In this document: in pieces, positions 1 through 11,406 of the stretch
Numbering within the stretch: the stretch's first letter is position 1
Layout of the letters: each line of letters begins with the position of its first letter
Assembly (NCBI RefSeq): GCF_022458985.1
Contig: NC_061781.1
Span: 16,771,001-16,835,000 of the forward strand
Length of the DNA stretch: 64,000 nt
Direction of reading: 5' to 3'
Source of the DNA: Mugil cephalus
Lineage: Eukaryota; Chordata; Actinopteri; Mugiliformes; Mugilidae
Program-made: the position numbers and the translations under genes
The notes under the pieces: generated by a model
The model's database searches: none
What the model was told of the DNA's origin: nothing
The model's input: the letters and a program-made list of their open reading frames with translations, nothing else

Positions 1-980
1 TACATGTTTTGTTTATTTCATTGTCCAGTAGATGTCGCTAAAGACTCAAATGTGTCAGTGTTTTGTGTTTTGAGTATTCCCTGTGACTCTGTTTGGTTTT
101 CTTTGTTTCCTGTCCTTCTTCTGTGTTTCTTATTTTGTGTAATTTCGTGTATTTTTCCACTCTTTGCTAAATGTTTAGTTTCTCCGAGCGCTACATGTAA
201 TATTATAGTTTTATATTATATAATAGTTTCATATTTAACGTTTCACATTTATATTTATCATTTATATTTATATTTAACATTTAGATTTAACAATTACCAT
301 TTATATTTAATGTTTAGATTTACATTTAACATTTAGATTTAGATTTAGTTTTTAGATTAAGATTTAACATTAACTAAATGTGTTCAGATCTGCCTTTTTT
401 CTGCTAGGCAAAAATAAAAAATAAAAAAATGTCCAACTGAATTCCTCAACATAGAAATAAATGAACATTTTATTTATTTTTTCAACTCTTGTTTTCATTA
501 GAATTTTTTTATGTATTTTTATTGGTTTAGAGGCACAAATATGTCATATCCATTGTAATGGACACAGGGTCTGAAGGGGTTAACACGCGCAGCTTTACAA
601 ACGGCTTTACCCCATAAGATTGTTTCCGGACCAACCCAGTATCGGTCACCAGCCGCCTCTCGTTTTCACGTCGCCGCTCCAAAACTTCCGGTTTTCAAAA
701 TAAAACGTGGGGATTAAATGTATTAAACGTTTATTTAAAAAAATATGAAAAATGTTAAGATCTGATTTTTTTTTTAAAAAAAATAAAGAAAGTAAGAGTT
801 ATGTCTCATAAAACTGTGTGAAAAAAATGACAAATGATTATGATGAAAAAGAATGATCCTGCAGTGATTTTGAGACAATAGTTCACATCACCTGGAAGTA
901 ATGCTCATATTTACATGATGAAATGTATTAAAAATTCATAAAAAATATGAGATGTTTTAAAATGCTATATAAAAAGAATA
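1..980. other. AT-rich non-coding stretch with short ATTTA-type repeats
   Basis: No gene is recognised here. Positions about 215-365 hold a degenerate short tandem repeat of the type TTTAxATTTA. The 110-residue open frame at the left edge is low-complexity and lacks any domain. The short GC-richer patch at 590-700 is not recognisable either. Confidence 0.5.
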
Positions 981-983
981 GGT

Positions 984-1232
984 GTGTCTCATACAACAAG
1001 TGTAGATCTACTGTTCTACATTGATTTCGATTATTTCTCTCTAATTGATCTTCCTGAGCTCACTTCAGTTATTACAGCACTTCAACCATCAACTTGTCTT
1101 CTAGACCCCATCCCGACTAAGTTGCTTAAGGAGGTTTTTCCATTAAATAATACCTCCATATTAAATCAGATAAACTTATCTTTATTAACAGGATATGTGC
1201 CGCAGTCTTTTAAAACTACTGTAATTAAATGA
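984..1232 (+). mobile_element. Non-LTR retrotransposon fragment, N-terminal part of the reverse transcriptase
   Basis: The 82-residue frame contains the block LDPIPTKLLKE followed by LSLLTGYVPQSFK and ends at VIK. This is the pattern seen just before the reverse transcriptase core of L2/Rex-like LINEs that are abundant in fish. The frame stops exactly where the left arm of the inverted repeat at 1230 begins, so the element is truncated there. The clade assignment is from memory of the motif and is not certain. Confidence 0.75.
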
Positions 1233-1332
1233 TGATATGATGGTAGTGTTATTGTAAATAAACAATATATATTACATACCATACTACTACTATATGCTGT
1301 TTATTTACAATAACACTACCATCATATCATCA
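1230..1332. repeat. Perfect 35-bp inverted repeat (hairpin) with 33-nt spacer
   Basis: The left arm 1230-1264 starts TGATGATATGATGG. The right arm 1298-1332 is its exact reverse complement. The spacer 1265-1297 is AT-rich. The arms directly abut the truncated LINE frame, which suggests either a foldback element or a snap-back duplication at a break point. Confidence 0.85.
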
Positions 1333-2021
1333 GGACTACTGCCCTCATCCTGCCACTGCACCTTATCCACATATGTATCTTGTGTTTTCTAAGTGTCCTT
1401 GTCCTATTCTGTGTTTTTACCTTTGCCTTTATTTTATACCTCAGTATTTTATTCTATTGTATTTTATTGTTTATCTATCTATCGATCGGGTGTCACTGGT
1501 TGTGACTGTCTATGCATTCCACTGAAATGAATACAAAAAATATATAAAAGTGGAAAATAAATATAAAGCAAAATGTTAAACTATCACTATTGTATATTTT
1601 AACATATTAACACATTTTAACAATAAAAATTAATATATTAAAAAATAAAATAAAAATAGGCCTTGTTCACTTTAGTGCAAAAACAAATATATAAATAACA
1701 GAGGACAACATAAACTTAAATAGGTTTAAATATGCAATAAAAAATAAAATAAATAGCTTAAAAAAATTTAAAAACAAATATCTAAATAAATTTCTAAACC
1801 CACGACAAATGTCAAACAAAGGAATGAATGTCTTTCCACATTATGCTCTCCCAATAATAATCTGTCTGTCTATACAATTCAGTCAATACAATTATTAATA
1901 TTATCGCATCTCCTGCAACTCATCTGTGAGTGTTTTCTGTCTCACTACTTAAAGTGTTTCCGCGTCTTAAGAGGAAGACTGCGCGTGTGCAGTACGTGAG
2001 TCGCAGTCTCCGAGCGAATGG
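1333..2021. other. AT-rich intergenic sequence
   Basis: No open frame or repeat unit is recognisable apart from ATCT-type and A-rich low-complexity runs. It precedes the orphan leader exon at 2022. Confidence 0.4.
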
Positions 2022-2142
2022 ATGGAGCCATGTCTTTATTGTGTGCCCTTTATGGGCAACATTTTCCTGAACCGTGAAATCTCCGTGAGTTGTAAACTAC
2101 TGCTGGTGCTGTCAGTTACACTGATGAGCAGAAACACCGAAG
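2022..2142 (+). pseudogene. Orphan leader exon of the nectin-like Ig family (+ strand)
   Basis: The exon begins with a methionine and encodes a hydrophobic leader (MGNIFLN, then SCKLLLVLSVTLMSRN), ending with a phase-1 donor AAG|GTAAAC at 2142. Its 121-nt length equals the leader exons of genes A (34183-34303) and B (53432-53552), and the residues are closely similar. No V-set exon follows on the + strand before the CAND1-like region. It is therefore either an isolated exon left by rearrangement or the 5' end of a gene whose body is lost. The third-domain exons at 21.3-22.0 kb share its orientation but are 19 kb away. Confidence 0.75.
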
Positions 2143-4100
2143 GTAAACTGTTTATTTTTCGTCGTTCTTGCTTCGTGTTTACTCAGGTGCAACAGAAAGT
2201 ATTTCCTGCAGAGAACAATGGGAATTCAGTTTCAGCCACAAAGACGACAATGTTACGACAGTGATGGTTGCGTTAGTTGCCTTACCATTTTTTTTTTTGT
2301 TTTTTTTTTTTTTTTAACTAGCTACAAAATGATACTTTACAGTATCCGGACTAAATCCAACGATCAGACACGTTAAAAAAAAAAAAATTTAATCACGCAG
2401 CGGCTACGGTCTGTGGGGGATGTGAATGTGTCAAGTTCTTGTTTACATTTTTTTTTCTTAGGGTTTGAATTTGTCAGCGTGTTCGTGAATTCCTCTGGAA
2501 AAAACACCATACGACTTTTGCTGTCAATTTGAACTATTTATTCAAAAATGCATTGGAATATAGAAATTCATGCGCATGGACCTTGTCTGTTCAGTTAGTT
2601 TTGCCAACGTCCCAGAGAAGGAGGATTTTCAGTAGTTTCAGTTTTTATTATAACAGTTTCAACAAAATGAATATGATTGGTTGGCTACAGGTGGGGAGGA
2701 GTGGTTTAGACCTAACTCTCCCGTCGTTGGTGGACGGGTTGGTCCCGGTCCTTGGCCACTCAGGTCCTCCAGTCCCCTGGGACAGCGCCCTAGAAAGAAG
2801 AGAAAGTCCTTCCTACCTGTTCCTCCCTGACAAAGACCTCACAAAGCGCTCATCCTGTGACTCCCTCTTTTGCAACTTCTATCACTTCAGAACAGCTCCT
2901 CATTGTTCTCTGTTTTGTCTCTCAGACTCGCTATGTTTCCTTCTTGCTCTGTCCTAGTCAGCTGATTGCTACTTTCTCAACATGCATCAACCCTACGCAA
3001 GTAAACTTAAACAGGGTTAATGCTCTGGACCCTTCCATTATCTAGGTCCTCATTCTTTATTTGATTATATGAATGTTAATTATGTTAATATTCACGCTTC
3101 TAAATACAACCTAGAAAATGTCAACTGATTATCACACGTCTAGACAAAAATCAAGAAACTGCCAAGAAAAATTAAAGATAAGGAACCTTCATTAAAATTT
3201 AATTTAAACTTAAATAGACTTTAATATGCAATAAAAAAGAAAATAAACCCTGACCGACCCTTTCACACCACACACATACACACGCATGGTCCCCCTGCGC
3301 CAGCTGCCGGCCAACTGCGTCATTGGACGAAGTTTCACGAAGAGTCACGAGTCAGAGAATGCACGCTCGGGCCACGCGCTCGTGGCTGAGCTCTGTTCAA
3401 CTGAACTGAGAAAACAACGAATCAGTTCATAAAGTTTCTAATCAGAGCTTTCCATCGGATAATGGGTGTGCGCATGCTCCAAAACTACTCCGGATAAAAA
3501 ACGTCAAAAAAAGTCGGTCGCAGAAGAAGAAGAAGAGAAACGGAACCGCTAGAAGAACCGTCTGAGGGATAGCGCGGATCTTACCTGCACCATAAGTAGC
3601 GCGAACGTTACGTACGAGATTAAAAAATGTACTATTATCCAGCTGGTTGTTGTTTGAAATGTTGGTCCGCCAACCAGCAGTCAGCTACTAACTGTGTCCG
3701 AAACGAGCCTAGCCACAGAAATAAAAAACACCAGCCAATTTGTCTACAATAAAATATATAGAAATAAAGCACAATGTAAATATGTAAATATCGGGAAACG
3801 GCTGAAGATGGTGGGAGTATAAATAGCCTAAAGATCAGCCACCCATGACCTGGTTACAGTTTAGATTGATGTCTGGTGTAACTGTGTTCAGGTTTTACTC
3901 TATGGGAAAATAAGCGTCCCTTCAGTGTTCTCAGGTATCACACAGATAACTGAAAAGAAAATGAAAAGTGTCACTGATCTAACTTGCAAGGATTTTTGAG
4001 GATACTGTGGTACATAAAGAGAACTGAACATACTGCCCTGAGAGCATGTTGCTCATTAAATGTATGGATTAAAACTGTTCTTCCTCATTAACTCATCACT
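2143..4100. other. Intergenic sequence, unassigned
   Basis: It holds a T-run/A-run rich stretch (2290-2390), a moderately GC-rich piece at 2690-2960 without a recognisable protein, and a CpG-containing patch at 3280-3620 that could be a promoter or a transposon part. I can assign no gene. Confidence 0.35.
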
Positions 4101-4104
4101 GCTG

Positions 4105-4570
4105 TTAATACACAAATCAGGCATAATATTAAGACCACCTTCCTATACAATACTATATTGGGAGACCTACTTCCTTCTGCCTCCAAAACAGTTGTGTCTC
4201 ATCAGAGAATGGACATGGTCCTTCTGTAGGTGTCTGGTAACGGGATGTTATTAGTGGGAGCCTTTGGGTCCTATGGGTTGAGGGGAGGGGCCTCTGTGGA
4301 TCAGGCTTGTTTCAGTGCATAAGATAGATACTTGATCAATTTGGGATCTAGTGAAATGGAGGCCAGGTCAACACCTTGTGCTGTTTTCCATGCTTTTTTG
4401 ATTTGTTCCTAAACCATTATTGTGCGTGTCTGTGTCAGGCTGCTAATATCAAGGAGTCATTGTTATGGAGTGGGGTTTCTTGGTCTGGTCTATAGGTGGG
4501 TGGAACTTGTCTAAGTAACATCCACACAAAAAGTTTCTCATCAGAACACTGAATTGTCACAAGTTGGCTG
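4105..4570 (-). mobile_element. Tc1/mariner-like transposase remnant
   Basis: Read on the reverse strand, this stretch follows the 3' half of a common fish Tc1-like element. It has a terminal part with TAATATTA..CCACCT, then degraded sequence matching the SPDLNPIEHLWD catalytic-E region and the upstream part. Many indels are present and no frame survives. It ends near the (CCTT)n tract. Confidence 0.6.
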
Positions 4571-4597
4571 ATGTTATTTATTTCTCCTATTTCCTTA

Positions 4598-4640
4598 ATC
4601 GTCCTTCCTTCCTTCCTTCCTTCCTTCCTTCCTTCCTTGT
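4598..4640. repeat. (CCTT)n microsatellite
   Basis: About ten copies of CCTT in tandem. The purine-rich complement recurs downstream at 5020-5280. Confidence 0.9.
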
Positions 4641-4780
4641 TGTGTATTTGTACTGTGTATTTTCTCTCTCCTCACCAAATAAGTAAGGTAACAATAACAC
4701 CCCCCACCTGTCAGCCCCGCCCACCAGCGCTCCTTTAGCCCCGCCCTCTGACCGCGGTGTGTGTGTGTGTGTGTGTACAG

Positions 4781-5009
4781 CTTGGCGGTGACCCCCGTCA
4801 TGGTGGACGCCGTCCTGGCCGAGCTGCCTCCTCTGATCGCAGAGAGCAACATGCACGTGTCCCAGATGGCTCTGAGCCCCCTGTCCACGCTGGCCCTCAC
4901 CCACCCCTCCTCCCTGGGCCAGCTGACCGGGGGCAACATCCTGCAGCAGCTCATTGCCCTCGTCAGGTCACCACTGCTGCAGGGGGGGGCCATGCTGGAC
5001 TTCTACCAG
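4781..5009 (+). pseudogene. cand1: Displaced CAND1-like exon (C-terminal half of the protein)
   Basis: After a (GT)n acceptor tract ending TACAG, the frame reads SLAVTPVMVDAV..LPPLI, then MHVSQMAL and LVRSPLLQGG, ending MLDFYQ at a GT donor. This is the HEAT-repeat exon of CAND1 that normally follows the block ending LDIL(I/L)(K/R)NY. In this window that preceding block ends at 11153, so the exon lies about 6 kb upstream of its expected place, before exon 2. The splice phase still fits: AG at 11153 plus C at 4781 gives Ser. Relative to remembered CAND1, three residues are missing after LLQGGA. Confidence 0.85.
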
Positions 5010-5019
5010 GTACATGGGG

Positions 5020-5280
5020 GAGGAACGATAGAAGGGGGAGGAATGAGGGAGGGATGAAAAGAAGGAAATAAGGAAGGAAAGTGGGGGAAGAAGAAGGGAT
5101 GACGGAAGGAGAACTAAGGGGGGGGGGGGGGGGGGAAGAAGAGGGAAGGAAAGGAAAAAACTACGGAAGGATGGAAATAGAGGGCATGGAGGAGGGAACG
5201 GGGAAAAAAGGAAGGAAAGAAGAAGAAAGGGATGAAGGATGGAAATAAGAGAGGAGAGAGCTAAGGAAAGATCAGTGAAG
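5020..5280. repeat. Polypurine (GGAAGGA-type) tract with a G-run
   Basis: Almost pure purine on the + strand, including a run of about 17 G near 5120 and repeated GGAAG/GGATG units. Such tracts can form triplex or G-quadruplex structures. The tract lies exactly between the displaced CAND1 exon and exon 2, so it is a candidate break point for the permutation. Confidence 0.8.
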
Positions 5281-5859
5281 ACTTGATGAGAGTCAGGGGA
5301 CCAGCTGCTTAAAACTTTAAACAATGAATTTCTAAACCTGATTCGACTAAACTTCAGTATGGCATCAAGTGGAACTACATTCATAATTAATTAGTTAATT
5401 GATTAATTAATTAATCGATCAATTGTTTCCAGGTTAATGGCGACTAATGACCTGATGATGGAGCTACAGAAAGATTCAATCAAACTGGACGACGACAGTG
5501 AGAGAAAGGTTGATGTTTGATGTTGATGACCTTTTTTTGTTTTTTTTTTTCCCCCACAAAATTCCGATAAAACACATGTTCCCATTGAAAAGTGTTTTGC
5601 AAATGAACTGTTGGTTGATGGGATGCAGGAAATGCGCCGTTTTTTTTGTTTTGTTTTCTTTCTGTCATCTGAAGCTGGCTGGCTCTCTCCTCCTGCTAGC
5701 GTTTTCCTTTTCACCGTTTCTCCGTGCACCAAACATGACGACAATATTGGGGAATAAGCCTCAGTTATTTACAATAAGTCTAGTTTTACCTGGCCTATCA
5801 ACACAAGTTAAAAACCTAAAAAAATAAGCTAACCCTCTCTTGTTTATGCTAACAAAAAG

Positions 5860-6180
5860 CTAGCACAATCTAGTTTCTGTTAATGTAGCAGCCACCTCTA
5901 TTTTTATAGGCTAATATAGCACCTTGGCTAATACTATCTGGTTAATCTGGTTTAAGCTAAATCTATCTTTAACTCATATTATCTTCCTCAGGTTAATAAC
6001 TTATTTCAGGTTAATATACTAGGGGCTAATGCTACCTGTGTTAGGCTAATTTTATCTGGTGAAGGCTACCTTACGTTTGCCTGAAGCTAAAGAAGCGACT
6101 CTAAAGAAGCTAGTACTATCTAGATTAGGCTAATGTAGCAGCTAACGCTACTTTTGTAGGCTAATACTATGACTAAAACT
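5860..6180. repeat. GCTAAT/TTAGCC repeat block, inverted relative to 9.9-10.8 kb
   Basis: An intronic block rich in GGCTAAT. Its reverse complement matches the unit found three times at 9.9-10.8 kb, for example TTAGCTTCAGGCAAAC and AGCATTAGCCCCT. It is therefore a fourth, inverted copy within the same pseudogene. Confidence 0.7.
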
Positions 6181-6931
6181 GGTTCATAATTTGAAGTTTT
6201 CTGCTAAAGTTGAAGCGTTGATGCTGCGTCGTCTTAAGCTGGTCATGTGATTCCACAGGGTTAATTAATTAATTGATGTGTTGATTGACAGGTGGTGAGG
6301 ATGATCCTCAAACTGTTGGAAGACAAGAACGGGGAAGTTCAGAACTTGGCCGTCAAATGGTAAATTACATTTATTTTAATGTTATACTTCCTGTTTTAAC
6401 CCCGGCCCTGACTGTGTCTCTGACTGTTGGATGCGTTTGTTTTCGTCAGCCTGGGCCCTCTGGTCAGTAAAGTGAAGGAGTACCAGGTTGAGACGATCGT
6501 GGACACACTGTGCACCAACATGCTGTCAGACAAAGAGCAGCTCAGAGACATTTCCTCCATCGGACTCAAAACTGTGATCGGAGAGTTACCGCCCGCCTCC
6601 AGTGGTGAGAAAAATAATATAAACATACTCTCTTCAGCCCTGGTTACATGAGATAAACAAACTAAATGTGTTTCAATCTAGTTTCCTATCCATAGTTATG
6701 TCTATGCTGCAGGTCGGAGGATAATTTACACTATATGGCAACTTTAGTTTGCAAATTATAATCGCTAATATAAAGTAAATCTGTGCAGACTTTGATTTAT
6801 TAAACATCCTTCATCAAATATGAGAGATGCTGATGATCACTGGATTAGTTTTATCTCAGGACCTCTGTGTTACCAGAAATGAGGTTCAGTTAGTTAAGTG
6901 TTTACCAATTTTAATGTTTATATTTCTATTT

Positions 6932-6934
<3 letters not shown>

Positions 6935-6985
<51 letters not shown>
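6935..6985. repeat. (CT)n(AT)n compound microsatellite
   Basis: A run of CT dinucleotides passes directly into AT dinucleotides within a CAND1-like intron. Confidence 0.9.
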
Positions 6986-6986
<1 letters not shown>

Positions 6987-8214
6987 CTCAGAGTGAGGAA
7001 ATATATTTTCCTGTTTAATCCATTATTGTTTCTCATCTATATTCTTGTCTAATTCCTTGCTGCTGTGACAAGGAAATGTCCCATACGTGGGATAAATTAA
7101 TCAATCTTTATTTGTAAAGGACTTTAAAACTACACAGGTGGCTGTACACAGACATTCCATTTCTTCCCAAGGATCAGTAGATTCAGAAATATATATTTTT
7201 CCTATCATCCGTTAGAATTTGCAAAGTAATTAAAACTCTGATATGCAGTGGAGTGAGGGGGAGAGAAGCAGAGCCACAACTGTTGATAGTAAATAAGAGT
7301 AAAACACATTTAGTTTGTTTATACCGTGTGAATGAACCACATGAAACTCAGATGTAGATGGTAATACCTGGACGTTAAACTAGTCCAGTGAAATAAGACT
7401 GTAGTTTAAGTCCTTAGGAGACGTCTCAGCTGATCTGTCCTCTTGTCTCAGGCTCTGCTTTAGCTGCTAGCGTTTGTAAGAAAATCATGGGTCGGCTGAC
7501 GAGCGCCATCGCCAAACAGGAAGATGTTTCTGTCCAGCGGGAGGCGCTGGACATCATGGCCAACATGCTATGCAGGTAAGACAGAGACACTGGCACACAT
7601 GTTAGCCTATGAGAATCTGTAGGAGTGTTAAACATACGGCCTCTGGAGACCAGACTAGGCTGAACGTGACCCTGGCTCACACCACGTGGACGTCATCTGC
7701 CTCAAAAGAAGCTGAAACATAAACAAGCCAGAGATGAAATGCTTGTTAGCCTCTTTAAATGAACATGCAATGAACTCTTATTCCAGACAGGGCGGCCTGT
7801 TGGTGAACTTCCACCCCTCCATCCTCAGCTCATCTCCCCCAGGCTGGCGGTCAGAAAGGTTCGTCCTCCTCCCCCATCGCACGATTCTTTTAAAAGCAGT
7901 TGTTCATTGGGATGAATAAACGTCTGTGGATTTGTTCCAGAGGACCATCATGGCTCTGGGACACCTGGTGATGTCCTGCGGGAACCTGGTCTTCATCGAT
8001 CTGTTCGAGCACCTCCTGATGGAGCTGGGGAGGAACGACAACATGTCGACCACCAGGACCTACATCCAGTGCACGGCGGCCATCAGCAGGCAGGCTGGAC
8101 ACAGGATCGGTGAGGACGGAAAATAAATTCTGATGCTTCTCATTGGTCCACCGACAACCAATCAGAGGGCCCTAACCTTCAGCCAATCAGAATTACTTTG
8201 TTGAATTTTATGTG

Positions 8215-8870
8215 GGGATGGGTAATTAAAATAATAAACACGATTATTCATTGATTTAAAAAAAAAAAAGAAGTATTTATTGAACCATCAAAACTCAACT
8301 TTAAATATAACTTTTTATAGCATAAATGTCACAGCCTCCGGTATCTCGCTGTCTCCGGGAGTGTCATTGTAAAGAGTGTCCTCGATGGAGGACTGTGTTG
8401 TGGTGGCTGAAGTTGACGCGCTTTTTGGGGTCTTTTGCTCCTTCAGTACTTTGTCATAGAAGCCACTTTATGGCAGAAATTTAAATGGTTATATAAATTA
8501 GTTGTGTTGCTTTGGGGTGCAGACATGACGGCGCGACAAACTTTGCAAACAGTCTCCTTCTGCTCCACGTCCGACAGTTTGAATCCAAAATGTCTCCCAA
8601 TGGCTGAAGTTGTCCTACCTTTCTTTTGACTAAAGGCTCAGGCTGCTTTCTGCCATGTCGCCAATCGCTCGTTCCACAATTGATCCACTCACGTCACACG
8701 CTGCTGCAGCTGCATGTGACAGAGGTGCGTTCAGGGAACTTGCATGCACGCTGCGCGGCGCATATATCGTTTTTCTTCGATTACAGTGTTTTTATGATCG
8801 TGAGAAGTCAAAATCGAAATCGCGATCAAAATTTGATCAATTGTCCAGCCCAACTCTTAAGACATTTTAG
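8215..8870 (-). mobile_element. hAT-type transposon fragment with BED-finger coding remnant
   Basis: On the reverse strand, in shifting frames, one reads C-x2-C (VCKVCRAV), NTTNLYNHLK and CH, followed by TTQSSIEDTL. This is the BED zinc finger and the linker found at the N terminus of ZBED/hAT transposases in fish. The + strand right end ..TTGTCCAGCCC resembles a hAT terminal repeat. No DDE catalytic domain is present, so this is an internally deleted, non-autonomous copy inside a CAND1-like intron. Confidence 0.6.
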
Positions 8871-9914
8871 TGCCTTAAATCAAAGGATGAAAGATGATGG
8901 ATAGATAGAAGGGAAGAGGGTTGGAAGGATAGAGGAAGGAAGGAACGGGGGATGGAAGGTGTAGAAGGAAAAACCAAAAGTAGTGAGAAGGGTCAGTTTC
9001 TACTCTGGACATGTTGTTGTCTCTTCTCCTCTGGTCAGGTGAGTATCATGAGCCATGTTCTGCAACATGGATGACGACTAGCTGCGAGAGCACTGCATCC
9101 AGGCCTTTGAGTCCTTCGTCAGGAGGTACGACACACGGCCATTTAAACACAAGAAAAAAAAAACAACAAAATAAAATGAAATAAGAGGCAGCGTTTTATT
9201 GGTTCTTGCTTGGTTGCAGGTGTCCTAAAAAAGTTTACCCCCACGTCCCCACGGTCATCTCCATCTGCCTGCGCTACCTGACCTACAACCCCAACTACAA
9301 CTTTGATGATGAAGACGAGGACGACAACGCCATGGACGGCGAGCAGAACGATGAAGACTACCAAGGTACAGAGAAAGGTTTTTTTTTCATTTTTGGTCAG
9401 AAATTAAACCCCGCAGTCTGGATTAATGAGGTTGAACGTTTCCGTCCGTCCAGGCAGCGACGACGAGTACATCGACGATGACGACATGAGCTGGAAGGTT
9501 CGGAGGGTCGTTTCGACTTGTCACGAGATGCTGCCCGAGTTTTATCACTCTGTCTCTCCTGCACTCGTCTGTCGCTTCAAGGTATCTCCGGTCTGAACAG
9601 ATTATCGGATACTGGAGTCTTTTTTTACCTGTTCCAACATTAGCCTTAAAATACCTTGGATTTAACGAAACTGTAGAGAATGCTAACGGGGCGGAGCTAA
9701 TCATCACCTGTGTGTTTTCAGGAGAGGGAGGAGAACGTGAAGGCGGATGTTTTCCACGCTTACCTGTCACTGCTGAAACAGACCAAACCGGCTCAGAGCT
9801 GGTTGACTGATCCAGACGCCATGGAGCAGGGGGAGACGCCGCTAACGATGCTGCAGAGCCAGGTAACGCTGCAGGATAGCTTGATTAACCTCGTCATTAA
9901 CCTAAACCACATGG

Positions 9915-10830
9915 CATTAGCCCCTGGTATGTGAACCCAAAAGAGATTATAAGATAAGCAGGATAATATGATTTAGCTTAAATCACATGGTAGCAGTAGC
10001 TGCTACATTAGCCAAAACTAGATTGTACTAGCTTGTCAGCATAAGCAAGACTGAGTTAGCTTATTTCATTTGCATACATTTGCAATTAACCTAAATTTGA
10101 TTAATGCTAGCCTTGTATTATCCTGAGAAAGATAAAGTTAGCCACTTTGTTAGCTTCAGGCAAACTTGGTAACCTACCCCAGATAAAGTTAGCCTAAACC
10201 TGGTAGCATTAGCCCCTTGTATGTAGCAAAATAATATGATTTTAAAAAAGACAGATTTAGCTTAAATCACGTAGTATTAGCATGTAAATGTAGCAGTAAG
10301 TGCTACATTAGCCTAAACTATATCGCTCTAACTTTTTGTTAGCAAGATTCGGCTAGCTTATTTCACTAGCTCCCACATTTACAATGATACGTTAACCTAA
10401 ATTAGGTAGAGCTAGCCTCCTATCATCCTGAGTAAGATAACGTTACCCTTTGTTAGCTTCAGACAATTGTATGGTAGCATATACCAGATAAAGTTAGCCT
10501 AAACACTGCAGCATTAGCCCCTTGTGTATTAACCTAAAATAGATTATTAGCTAAGAAACATAATATGAGCTCAAATGACAAACTGTCAGCCTGTAAAAGA
10601 AGCAGTAGTTGCAACATTAGCCAAAACTAGATAGTGCTAGCTTCTTAGCTTAGCTTAAACAAGAGTGGGCTAGCATATTTCTTAACTTATTCCATTAGCG
10701 CCCACATTTGTAATGGTATGTTAATCTAATTCAAGTAGAGATAGCCTCCTATTATCCTGAGAAAGATAACGTTAGCCACTTCGTTAGCTTCAGGCAAACT
10801 TACTGTAGTCTACCCCAGGTTTCATTCTCC
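9915..10830 (+). repeat. Three tandem copies of an approximately 290-300 bp repeat
   Basis: The landmark ATTAGCCCCT occurs near 9918, 10209 and 10512. It is followed each time by AAxATAATATGA, a segment GCTACATTAGCC, TATTTCATTxGC and TAGCTTCAGxCAA. The block occupies the intron where the large central CAND1 exon is expected, so array expansion and exon loss may be connected. Confidence 0.75.
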
Positions 10831-11199
10831 AGGAGATCTGACTGGCCTTTACAGAGAGAGCTTTTAACTCAAAGTTTTTTTAAAATGTTCCAAACGTGAA
10901 CTGACATTAGTTTTCTATCAGAGACCTTTAATGATGTTTTTGTGTGACAGGATCATTGAAGCATTGAATCAGGTTGTGTTGTGTTGCGGTCGTATGCCCT
11001 GAATGTTTAATGTGTGTTTTTGCTCTGTGGTCGCCATACAATCTGTTTTCTCCCCGACGCCGTTCCCATCCTCGCCTCCTTCCTCCGCAAGAACCAGAGA
11101 GCCCTGAAGCTCTGCACGCTGGCCGCCCTGGACATCCTGCTCAGGAACTACAGGTGACCACTCACAGGAAACAACACAGGGCTTTACAGGCGATTCCTC

Positions 11200-11305
11200 C
11201 CTTCCTTCCTTCTGTCTTTGCTTCCTTCCTTCCTTCCTTCCTTCCTTCCTTCCTTCCTTCCGTCCATCCGTCCTTCCTTACTTCCTTCTTTCCTTCCTCT
11301 AGTGA
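11200..11305. repeat. (CCTT)n microsatellite
   Basis: An imperfect CCTT/CCGT tract just beyond the last CAND1-like block. It mirrors the CCTT tract that precedes the displaced exon at 4781; both edges of the pseudogene are bounded by the same simple repeat. Confidence 0.85.
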
Positions 11306-11406
11306 ATTCTGAACTTAACCTGGGAGCTAGCTGATGCTGTTTAGTGAATATAGACATACAACTAGTTATCTCATCTGATGACCAATATTTAGAGGAGAAT
11401 GAAGAT

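Larger units (their letters stand above)
5433..11153 (+). pseudogene. cand1: CAND1-like (cullin-associated NEDD8-dissociated) pseudogene, collinear block
   Basis: CAND1 is a HEAT-repeat factor that exchanges substrate receptors on unneddylated cullin-RING ligases. Exons with GT/AG borders are seen at 5433-5508 (MATNDLMMELQKDSI), 6292-6359, 6450-6604 ([12 protein letters not shown] onwards), 7452-7575, 7787-7858, 7941-8109 (GHLVMSCGN, ISRQAGHRIG), 9039-9125, 9220-9365 (acidic DDEDEDD run), 9454-9581 (DDDDMSWKVRR), 9722-9862 and a 5'-truncated block 11056-11153 (LASFLRKNQRALK). Defects: no first exon; about 14 bp lost in exon 7787-7858 giving a frameshift; the 9039-9125 exon has an internal deletion and TAG in place of Glu after DDD; about eight codons missing after SWKVRR; the large central exon is absent between 9862 and 11056. 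The block is too damaged to encode CAND1. CAND1 rather than CAND2 is suggested by the acidic loop. Confidence 0.88.

Noticed and set aside
2529..3045. Possible coding exon at 2529-2957
   Set aside because: Composition is ordinary, no domain is seen, and a second overlapping frame is equally open.
4587..5384. Several overlapping open frames on both strands, including Lys-Glu-Gly-Arg repeats
   Set aside because: Shadows of the CCTT and polypurine tracts and of the displaced CAND1 exon in other frames.
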